Below are positions 55,641-64,000 of a DNA stretch of 64,000 nt, one piece after another (the first letter of the stretch is position 1; every line of letters begins with the position of its first letter). A program made the translations under genes and the position numbers. Under the pieces are notes generated by a model. That model saw only the letters and a list, made by a program, of their open reading frames with translations, was not told the origin of the DNA and did no database searches. This DNA comes from Erinaceus europaeus (lineage: Eukaryota > Chordata > Mammalia > Eulipotyphla > Erinaceidae), in the NCBI RefSeq assembly GCF_950295315.1, contig NW_026647630.1, positions 1 to 64,000 on the forward strand, given 5' to 3'.

Positions 55641-55882
55641 ATATGTTCTGGGTCTGACAGTTAAGTCTTGCCTGCTGGCATAAGTATGAGCAATTATATG
55701 TGTACACTTATGTCCTAAAATTCGAGGAGCTGGTAGTAAAGTAGCAAGGTTTAACCCATTACAAACTTTAAGAGAGAGCTATGACAGCGGAGGGGGGAGG
55801 GAAGGTGGCATAGGAAGATAGCCTAATAGTTATGCAAGTATCAGTTATCCATAAATATCTCTGAATCTATCAAACTACAGAC

Positions 55883-56130
55883 CTAGAATGGAGGAAAAAC
55901 CTCAAGCTGTTGGCCCAGTGAGATTCTGGATGTTTCTGCTGTCAGGAGTGCTGTGGCTGCCAGAGCCCTCAGGCAGCTAGCCATCTTTGCACAGTACCAT
56001 CTAACTGTCTGAAAAAAACAGGCAACAGGATGCTTCTCAGAGCCTAATATCTGAACATATATTCCTACAGCTAGGCCATACTTATCAGCAACATATAAAT
56101 AAGCTGCAAATTCCCAAGGTAGGGCCACTG
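55883..56130 (-). pseudogene. Retroviral pol connection segment remnant
   Basis: YVADKYGLAVGIYVQILGSE and RALAATALLTAETSRISLGQ on the minus strand resemble the tether between gammaretroviral RT and RNase H. A short SINE-like fragment at about 55812-55880 separates it from the RNase H piece. Confidence 0.8.
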
Positions 56131-56179
56131 AGGAGAGTTTGCTTTAACTCTGTAAAAGCCTCTGACTCAGGAGGCCCCC

Positions 56180-56760
56180 AAGGTGGGGATTCATTGCCTG
56201 GTCATGACTCCATAACTGGGTGTCCAGAAATGGCTGAACCCTGTGAGACCAAGGAAACTATGCTGTTCGGCCTTGATTTGGGGCTTAGGAATCCCTCTAA
56301 TAGTCTGTAATCTGTCTATCCCCAACTCCTTTTTCCTATAAGAGACTTTATAATGTTATTAATGGAGTCCTCTTGAGATAAATTACAAATAAGATCATCT
56401 ATAAAGGCCCCCTCTAGCCAGATCTGTGTGAGATCCATTTCTAGAGTTCTGGCAAAACAATGAGGGCTATCTCTAAACCCTGGGCAACAGGTTAATTGCT
56501 GGTGCTGTCTTGTATATCATCCTCCCAATCAAAGGCAAAAATAAATCAGCTCTCTGGATCTAAAGGCACAGTAAAAAAAAAAAAAAAAAAAAAGCATTCT
56601 TTATGTGAATCACGCAGTACCAAGTGGTGTCTCCAGATATCTGAGTTAGAATGATATAAGGGTCTGCCTCCAGAGCGTGAACAAGTATCACTTCTTCCTC
56701 GGTAGCCTTAAGATCTTGAAAAAGATAAAATATTTTCTTAGACCTAGATACACTCACCTA
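56180..56760 (-). pseudogene. Retroviral reverse transcriptase remnant
   Basis: The minus strand carries YLFQDLKATEE, YIILTQISGDTTWYCVIHIK and, downstream, the catalytic site read as FIDD (56394-56405) in place of the usual YVDD. A run of about 19 A at 56572-56592 (plus strand), stops and shifts break the frame. Confidence 0.85.
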
Positions 56761-56809
56761 CTTCCTATTTCACTTCCCTCAATCAACTCTAAGTCTAAGC
56801 CTGTCAGAT

Positions 56810-57000
56810 AATGTAAGCACTACAAAAGCTGGATAAGGGCAAGAGACTGTCACTACCAGGCCACTGCATCATCTGGAGCCCTAGTCAGGGAATCCTGGGT
56901 TTCCCAGACAAATATGATAGGCCTAGACCTCTAACAGATCCCTCTCTCCACCAATTGCAGAGACCCTGGGCCTTGGCTGTTGTGAAGTAAATAGGACTGT
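56810..57000 (+). mobile_element. Long-form repeat B, 5' part
   Basis: 'CACTACAAAAGCTGGATAAG', 'GATGATCTGGAGCCCTAG'-like sequence, 'GATAGGCCTAGACCTCTAAC' and 'GATCCCTCTCTCCACCA', as in the copies at 46.5 and 62.65 kb. It abuts the broken end of the provirus. Confidence 0.7.
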
Positions 57001-58430
57001 GACCTTCTTGGAAACATCACAAATAGTTACCAAAAAAAAAAAAAAAAGGAAATATGATTTCAAATGTAGTACTCTCAATGCTCAGATGCAGAATTCTACT
57101 TTCTCTTAAATGACTACAATGGGATAAGCAGAAAAACACTTCACACATCTTCAATTTATCTCTCTAAAGTCACAGCTCCCACAATGAGTCTCTAACTAGC
57201 ACATGACACTCAGTGCCCTCCCCCATGGAAATGGAACCACCCTCAATTGTTGTTCCTACCTGGAGTCTCTCAGTCATGGAGGCTTTCATCATCTGAACTC
57301 TCCAAAGCCAAACCTTTGGAAACACAAACATGAATAGGATGGTTACTGGAGTGGACTCTGTCTCTACTCTAGCTAAAACCATGTTGATTCACACAGAATC
57401 ACCCCAGATTCTCAGACTGTTTCTGTAATGATGGATGAGAGCCCTTCTGTAATTCATGGATCACATCTGAGAAAGGGTAAGAAATCACCCCCTCCACTTC
57501 TTATGACCCTCCTTCCCACTGGAATATGAAGGCTCTCATCTCCAAATGTGTCACCTGGAATTCCAACTCTATGGCTACCCTTGAGTTACAGGATTTCAAT
57601 GAGCAGGATATGTGTTCAATGGTGCTTTCCAAGATAACACACAATGAGGATGGAAATAATTATTTGTGTTTGTTGTCAATATGTAACATTTAGCAAGTTC
57701 GGTGCCACACATAGTACACATACATATAGAGATTTTATATGTATTACACCCTGTATTACTTGAAATGTGAATGTGTAATGGGAAATGTGATGGTTAGTTT
57801 AGGTCACTTGATACTTCAATTCAGTAATTCATTAAGAGCATGAGGAAGCAATTGCTACACTAGAAAGCAGAGATGTAGTGATCAGCTAAGCCGAAGACAT
57901 AAACTCCCCTTCATGACTCTCCTGTAGAGCAGACTGATAACCTGCTATGATCATGCCACACCAGGACACATGCCAAAGACTCTATTTCTAGAAAAAAAAT
58001 AGAACATCAAGGTCTATGGCCAGTGAAGAGGCTAGTAGTCTACTTATGTGCAGAGAGGGGTGGTCACAGCACACATGCTCTGGACATGGTCAGGCCACTG
58101 GTCTGAGAGCAGAGGGACACTCACATATTCAGGACATCACCCTGTCAGCCTCAGCTGGGTGATAGCTAGGGTGGGCCCAGCTCTGTGTGGGACCTGACAC
58201 ACTGACAAACAGAGGAGGGAACACCACACAGAAGTAGTTTTAACTCAGGGGTGTGTTCATCAAACATGTACTGGGATGTGCAGGTAAGCACAGCTGGGGA
58301 GAGATGAGGAAGATACACTGCTGCCCTTGCTGTGCTCACACATAGTATCAGTGCCTAGGAGCATCCAGATTGAGAGAACACAGGGACCAGCCACCTAATG
58401 CTCAACTTCTGCTATTCTCAGGCACAGGTA
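57001..58430. other. Unassigned DNA between two B segments
   Basis: A poly(A) run lies at 57033-57048. On the minus strand 57382-57261 gives an open stretch from ATG (MVLARVETESTPVTILFMFV...) followed by CAG/GTAGGA, which could be a signal-peptide-like exon, but no downstream exon was identified. Otherwise nothing recognised. Confidence 0.4.
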
Positions 58431-58990
58431 AGATAGCAAAGACCTACTTAGCTCTAAAATAATCCCCAACCAGACAGATAATACTTTTTGCCCCACCTGT
58501 AAATCAGTTGTCCTGCTTAGGCAAAAATTACTCAAGTCACTGGACCATCAGAATATAGCTAAATTGGACTTCCTGGCTTCTTCCAACATGAAGACCCCAA
58601 CCTACTAAACATTTTATCCTGCTTTATATTTTAATGCTTTTCAGCCACCAAGTTGCAAATGCTACCATTTCACCAACCTGACTTTCCTAGGCAGACATCC
58701 TCACCAATGTGTCCTAGAACTCCACCTTCCCAGAGCCCTGTCCCACTAAGGAAAGATAGAAATGGGCTGGGGGTATGGACTGACCTGCCAACATCCATGT
58801 CCAGTGGAGAAGCAATTACAGAAGCCAGCCTTCCCACCTTCTGTATCCCATATAAAGGTCTTTCGCACGTACTCCCAGAGGGATAAAGAATAGGAAAGGT
58901 TCCAATGGAGGGGATGGGATATGGAACTCTGGTGGTGGGAATTGCATGGAATTGTGTAACCCTCTTATCCTACAATATTGTCAGTCATTA
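58431..58990 (+). mobile_element. Long-form repeat B, 3' part
   Basis: 'GGACTTCCTGGCTTCTTCCA', 'TTCAGCCACCAAGTTGCAAA', 'GAAGCAATTACAGAAGCCAG', 'CTCCCAGAGGGATAAAGAAT' and 'GGTGGTGGGAATTGCATGG', ending in an A-rich tail. Probably the partner of 56810-57000. Confidence 0.8.
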
Positions 58991-58994
58991 TTAA

Positions 58995-59804
58995 ATCGCT
59001 AATTAAAAAAAATCCCACACAGTTTGTTCGACTCACTCTCCATGCCACACTCAACTCATCTGCCACAAGAATATTCTACAAGTGCCCTAACCATGTGGAT
59101 AAGACATTTCATTTATGTAACTTTATTTCTGGGACAGAAAACATGGCTCAACAGGTGTAGACAAGGACTCATTCTCAGGGCACTTCTAGGAGGAGGTGCC
59201 AAAAGAAAGTAGCACTGGAATGACACAAAGGAAAATATATTTGGGAGCCTATTTTCCTGTCTACCACCCTTCTTCATTTCTGATGTCCATGTCCTGGAGG
59301 GCTATATGGAGGAAGGGAGACATGACTATAATTCCAGCCCCTCACCTCTGCATCTTTGAGGAAAGACTTGGTTAATCATAGAGTTAATGGAGATGATGAT
59401 GAGTGTAAAGGAAACTCCTGTATCCATCTTTGAGGAAGATGTCCCTGCAGTGATCTCAGGAGCCATGGAAGAAAACAGCTCCTGCCTCATCTTTACTCAG
59501 AGAGGTCATAGTGTCCATCCTAAGAGCCTCAGTGCTGGGCCCAGGGCATGAGGACATTTCTGCCACCATGACCTTTACTCATTAGGACCCATGCCACCAT
59601 GGACTTGCTGTCCTTGATACCTCCTTTGTGTCTCATGAATCATTCCTTTGAATGAGATATTTAATTCTACACTTCACTCAATGTCCACACATATATGTAC
59701 CCCCACAATAATGATGGAATAACTTATTAAGGAAGGTAACATTGGAATTGTAGTAATAGGCTCTAGTAGTCATTGGGGCACACATACATACAATTATTCC
59801 CACT
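58995..59804. other. Unassigned DNA
   Basis: No conserved frame, RNA gene or repeat recognised. Confidence 0.5.
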
Positions 59805-60100
59805 GGAGTTGGGCAGTAGTGCAGTGGGATAAGCGCAGGTGGTGCCAAGTGCAAGGACCTGCTTAAGGATCACAGTTCAACCCCCAGCTCCCCACTTTCA
59901 GGGGAATCGCTTCACAAGCTATGAAGCAGGTCTTTAGGTATCTATCTTTCTCTCTCCTTCTCTGCCTTCCCCATCTCTCTCCATTTCTCTCTGTCCTATC
60001 CAACAATGATGACATAATCAACAACAATAATAACTACAATAATAAAACAACAAGGTCAACAAAAGGGAATAATTATTTTAAAAATTAAAAACATAAAAAA
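59805..60100 (+). mobile_element. tRNA-derived SINE, near full length
   Basis: From 'GGAGTTGGGCAGTAGTGCAG' through 'GAATCGCTTCACAAGCTATG' and 'CTCTCTGTCCTATCCAACAA' to 'GTCAACAAAAGGGAATAATT'. Confidence 0.9.
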
Positions 60101-60312
60101 ACAGTTATTCTCACCACCACACATGGACCCTCAAAGTCAAGCAGGTCAGCACACTAGTAGTGACAACACTAGTAGTGAAACCACTTTCTTAAAGTTACAT
60201 AGGCTTTTTTTTTTGCAAACAGAAATGATGGATGGTTGTTTTCCTCAGATCTCTAACATGATTCAAAGATCTCAGTCAGAATGAGTCTCTAGATTAATGA
60301 CACTAAGTTTAC

Positions 60313-60361
60313 CATGAAAGGTAGTGGCTGCAGGACACTTACCATCACTGGAGGATGATGA
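60313..60361 (-). other. Possible very short exon, splice-flanked
   Basis: On the minus strand, TTTTTGTTGTTACAG is followed by GTGGCATCATCATCATCC..., ending AGTGATG/GTAAGT. Both splice consensus sequences are good. A similar arrangement with a similar upstream 'GCTCACAGTsTTTT' pyrimidine tract lies at 62160-62195. No gene is identified. Confidence 0.3.
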
Positions 60362-60592
60362 TGATGCCACCTGTAACAACAAAAAGAAGACTGTGAGCCT
60401 CAACAAAAGGAATGCAGTGTGCATAAGAATTCTGTTTTCAGGTTGGTTAGGAAACCATATAGGAGATTACTGTATAATCATAGACCAAAAGCAAACTAGA
60501 ATACATGTGCACTCTGGTTATGTGTGATTCAAGGCCAGTTAGATTAGCATGAAAACATTCATAACCAAAGGAGGAAAGTCTGACATGGAAAG

Positions 60593-60765
60593 AGGGACCC
60601 CTCCCATAGGATGTGTCACCACAATTGGTGTTTCTGTTCTGAGAGAGTTTTCTGGAATCAGCCATCACTGACATGGAATTCTCCCACAACACTCCCACCT
60701 AGATATTGTTATCTGTCATGGACAATGTGCAGTGTTGACTAGAAAGGAAATTAACAGGAGAAAAG
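60593..60765. repeat. Duplicated segment, copy 1
   Basis: Matches 63808-63996 with high identity by eye, for example 'GAGAGAGTTTTCTGGAATCA', 'GCCATCACTGACAT' and 'CCCACCTAGATA'. The copies are about 3.2 kb apart in the same orientation, which suggests tandem duplication of a larger block. Confidence 0.8.
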
Positions 60766-61107
60766 ACTTCCCCCAGTGAAAAAGGCAACTCACCTCAGTC
60801 CGTTGAGGTCCACCCTCACCAGTCTCCAAATGTATATTCATCCTTCTGACTTGTTCATCTGGTGGAAATACGAAGACACAGAGCAACTGTCAGGACATGG
60901 CTGCTGCTGCTCAGGATTATTGGGGGCTTTGATGGCTGGAGGATTCATGTGGGAGGGGTGAAAACTTGGTGTTGACACCCTCTGTACCAACTTCTCAAAA
61001 GAGCTGTGACAAGAGTAAATATCAACCTGGCTACTGACACACCCAGACAAATTCCAGTACTGTCTATCCTAGGTTTTGTGGTTTGCCTGATTAGAAGAAG
61101 ATTTTAT

Positions 61108-61370
61108 TTAGGGGGTCAGGCAGTAACGGGTAAAGCACATGTGGTAAAAAGGACCCAGAATGGTGTAGGATCCCATTTCAACCCCCTGGGTCCCCATCTG
61201 TATGGGGTTCACTTCACAGGCAGTGAGATAGGTCTGCAGGTATCTATCTTTCATCCTACCATTCAGCCTTTCCCTCCTGTCTCCATTTCTCTCTGTCCTA
61301 TCCAACAATAACTACATTAAACCCAAAAACCACAACATTAAAAAGGGCTACAAAAGGGAATATTTTTTTT
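61108..61370 (+). mobile_element. tRNA-derived SINE
   Basis: 'GGGGGTCAGGCAGTAACGGG', 'GTCTGCAGGTATCTATCTTT' and 'CTCTCTGTCCTATCCAACAA', with the tail 'GGGCTACAAAAGGGAATA'. The head is shortened. Confidence 0.88.
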
Positions 61371-62649
61371 TAAAAAAGACTTTAGACAAAGAAGTCACTC
61401 ATATGAAGAACATACTGAACTATCTTTCTGATGCTCAGCTTCCTTCCACAGCTCTCCAATTTCTACTCAGATTACTTGACCACAGGCATGACCTTCTGAT
61501 TTATAATGTATGTCTTAGGGGTCTCTGCTGGCTCCAGCACTTCATGGCTGTCACATGGAGGTTGGAACTCTGATGCACAGTGACTCAAAAGCCAGCTGAA
61601 TGACAAGTGAAGGCCACTAGTCCAGAACACCAACAGTGGGAGACACAATGAGGTCACATTTTTCATGAATGGGTGGTCACATCTCACCCATGCATAACAT
61701 CCTCTCAAAAAAAAGTGTAGTACAAAAGTATAGCTAGAATACCCACCCGATCCAGGCTGCTGTGTGTAGTGGGTGGAAGTATGCTGGGGACAGGAGAACA
61801 GACAGGATACTAGCAATTGTGAATCTGTGAAAGTACAAAATATCCCTCTCACTCCCTCTCCATGGTCTCTATCTATATTTCTACCTACTCAGACTCTCAC
61901 ACTTGTAACAACTATAAATACTAAAAATAATGTCTAAGCCTAATGTAAACAAATATAAAGAATATAGAGTTAGTAAGAAATAACACATACAGACCACATT
62001 TCTCATCAAGAAATTTGCTATTTCCTTACCTCCCCAAGATCAATTCCCCATAGAGACCTGGAGCCAAGCTGGTTCTCCAGAGTGAAGACACCAAGGGTGC
62101 ACTGCATGAATAAGCACCAACTTTGTCGTCAGCAAGAGAGTCAGCCCAGAATACTTACCATTTCGGGTGGAGATGAATGGAGCCTGCAATGGCAGAACAG
62201 AAAACACTGTGAGCATTAGGGCATTTTGTGTCCTGTGTGTTTGTTCCCTTGGTGGCTGTCACAAGCCAAAGGGAACAAGGGCCCAACCAAGCAAAAGCAC
62301 TCCCTAGGGAAATGCATGATCTTTCTCCAGGGGATGATGTCTCACATCTACTGAAGCTGTGAGACATTACTTTAATCCAAAGAGAGAAAAGTACTTTCAA
62401 GTCATCATATTATATCCTCGAATTCCTAATACAATAAAAATAATAAACATCTATAAACCACACAGGTTTTGGCTACCAGGGTTATCACTGGTTTGTAGTG
62501 CAAGTAAAGTCATAATGATATTCCATTCCCCCAACCTTCATTTGGTGAGATAGACTGAAACTGAGAGTAAAGGGAAAAATACAGGTTGAGACAAAGAGAC
62601 ACCTTGTACACTGTTTCACTGTTTGTAATATTCCCCCCATGCTTGTGGG
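61371..62649. other. Unassigned DNA
   Basis: A 126-codon minus frame at 61472-61852 has no recognised domain. Nothing else supported apart from the short candidate exon at 62160-62195. Confidence 0.4.
62156..62195 (-). other. Possible very short exon, splice-flanked
   Basis: On the minus strand, TTTCTGTTCTGCCATTGCAG precedes GCTCCATTCATCTCCACCC..., ending GAAATG/GTAAGT. Counterpart of the candidate at 60313-60361. No gene assigned. Confidence 0.3.
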
Positions 62650-63690
62650 GGATATAATTTGGAGATGCCATCAGCTGGGGCCCTAGTTGGGGAGTCCTAA
62701 GCTTCCCAGATATGATGGGCCTTGACCTCGAATAAATCCCTCTCTCCATTGTTACCAGTTATCTCGATCAGGAACAATACAATAGACCTCTCTGTGGGCC
62801 CCCATAGAACCTTGCCCTCAACTTGGATCAACAATGGCAGAGAATGGTCCATCCTCTGAAGGGTGGCTAGATGATATACTCTGTCTTCCCCCTGAGGAAG
62901 TTTTGATCCTGCATTTGGTGCAGCTTGGAACATTCCTACTCATGACCACAGAATGTGAGTTTAGGTCTATAGGAATGCAGAGGTCACAAGGCTCCTAAGT
63001 TGAATATGGGCTAAATTGATGAGATTTACATAATTGGAAGCTACTGTCTCCCTGATTCAACTTTCTGGTCCTTTTTACAACCATGACATCATCTCCCCAC
63101 ACAATAACTTGAATCCACCTGCATATCAGAAGTCAGGCTCAGAAAAAAAAAATTTAAAAACCTAGTATAGTCATAAGTCCTTTGGAATATAACTAAAACA
63201 GGAATAATAACTATCTACCAATCAAAACCCCACCCCTTCTTCCTGCAAAATCTTCATCTGCACTATTCCAACCTTTAGGTTCATGATAAGTCAACAATTT
63301 GTTTGACTTTATATGTTAATTATTCTTTCAGCCATGGGTTCAAGATGCTAACATGGTGCCAAATGGACTTCTTTGGGCAGATGACACTAACAATATGTCC
63401 CACCCCACTAGAGAAAGAGAAAGACAGGCAAGGAGTATGTATCCACCTGCCAATGCCCATGTTCTGTGGGGAAGCAATTATAGAAGCCAGAATTCCACCT
63501 TCTGCACCCCATGAGCCTGAGTCCATACACCCAGAGGGATGAAGAAGAGGAAATCTATCAGGGGAGGGGATGTGATTCAGAGTTCTGGTTATGGGAATTG
63601 TGTGGAGTTGTACACCTTTTATCCTATTATGTTTTCAGTATTTCATTTTTATAAGTAAAAGTTTTAAAACAATAATTGAGCAAAAATTTA
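62650..63690 (+). mobile_element. Long-form repeat B copy
   Basis: Runs from 'CAGCTGGGGCCCTAGTTGGG' and 'GATGGGCCTTGACCTCGAAT' through 'TGACATCATCTCCCC' near 63085 and 'CAACAATTTGTTTGACTTTA' to 'GAAGCAATTATAGAAGCCAG', 'CACCCAGAGGGATGAAGAAG' and a TATAAGTAAAAG tail. It shows that the two halves seen separately elsewhere belong to one element of about 1 kb. Confidence 0.75.
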
Positions 63691-63807
63691 AGTCTATTAT
63701 AAATAAATAAAAAAGTAAAAAAAATAATTCTCCATAAAAATAATTTTGGGGATGTTCTACTCAAGACCAGTCAGTCCAGCATGGTAGCACTCTAAAACAA
63801 CATGGTG

Positions 63808-63996
63808 AAGGACCTCTACCATAGGGTGAGTCACCACAATGAGTTCCTGTACTGAGAGAGTTTTCTGGAGTCAGCCATCACTGACATTAAATTCTGCCTC
63901 AACACTTCCCACCTAGATACTATTATCTGTCATCTACAATGTGCAGTTTCAAACTCATCTGAACTTGACTGGAAAGGAAATAATTCAGGAGAAAAT
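63808..63996. repeat. Duplicated segment, copy 2
   Basis: Second copy of the 60593-60765 segment, running to the edge of the window; it has a small insertion ('CTCATCTGAACTTGACTGG'). Confidence 0.8.
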
Positions 63997-64000
63997 GAAA

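Larger units (their letters stand above)
51277..56790 (-). mobile_element. Degenerate gammaretrovirus-like provirus, 5'-truncated
   Basis: Read on the minus strand the order is reverse transcriptase (about 56760-56180), connection and RNase H (56130-55380), integrase (about 55380-53780), an unrecognisable env-position region (53780-51870), a purine tract (51856-51867) and a 3' LTR (51277-51855). gag, protease, the primer-binding site and the 5' LTR are not visible; a repeat B copy starts where upstream pol should be. Stops, shifts and a SINE insertion disrupt every domain, so it cannot produce virus. Confidence 0.88.

Noticed and set aside
57170..57382. Signal-peptide-like exon on the minus strand
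   Set aside because: An ATG-led hydrophobic stretch followed by a donor-like GTAGGA is not enough without further exons.
61472..61852. 126-codon minus frame as a gene
   Set aside because: No domain, no conserved counterpart in the nearby duplicated block and no clear start context; kept as unassigned.

Overview
This window is mammalian genomic DNA: long AT-rich stretches without genes, many A-tailed retroposons, L1 fragments, an endogenous retrovirus, long dinucleotide runs and almost no open coding sequence. The commonest SINE has a tRNA-like pol III head (B-box GGTTCGAGCCC near 2501), a CTTCAC...GTGAAGCAGGTCTGCAGGTGTCTATCTTTCTCTC core and a CAACAA-rich tail (given here only in outline). 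I associate it with hedgehogs (Erinaceidae, the 'ERI' SINEs). That species call rests on memory of the family and is an inference.

Layout. 0-5 kb: SINEs in old intergenic DNA. 5.4-7.45 kb: a 5'-inverted L1 whose 16-bp target duplication also encloses a downstream non-L1 repeat, here called repeat B. 7.8-8.2 kb: a solo LTR with a perfect 6-bp target duplication, sitting inside an older antisense B copy. 9-14.5 kb: L1 and B fragments, including a second 5'-inverted L1. 16.6-23.7 kb: four diverged tandem copies of a non-coding unit of about 1.75 kb. 24.9-28.5 kb: the only substantial non-transposon open reading frame. It is on the minus strand, Ser/Thr/Ala-rich and basic, built from nested tandem repeats (two copies of 224 codons, then about seven units of about 94 codons), and split by one extra base into 830-codon and 350-codon frames. 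29.5-48.2 kb: repeat-dense DNA with L1 3' ends, SINEs, B copies and an ancient MaLR-like LTR fragment. 51.3-56.8 kb: a broken gammaretrovirus-like provirus on the minus strand (RT, RNase H, integrase, purine tract, 3' LTR) carrying a SINE inside integrase. 56.8-64 kb: more B copies, a partial duplication about 3.2 kb apart and two very short splice-flanked candidate exons.

No operon, CRISPR array, rRNA gene or functional tRNA gene is present. The most interesting items are the repeat-built open reading frame, the L1-plus-B composite insertion, and the sequence block shared by repeat B and the 3' end of the retrovirus next to its purine tract. Element edges are estimates unless a target-site duplication is stated.
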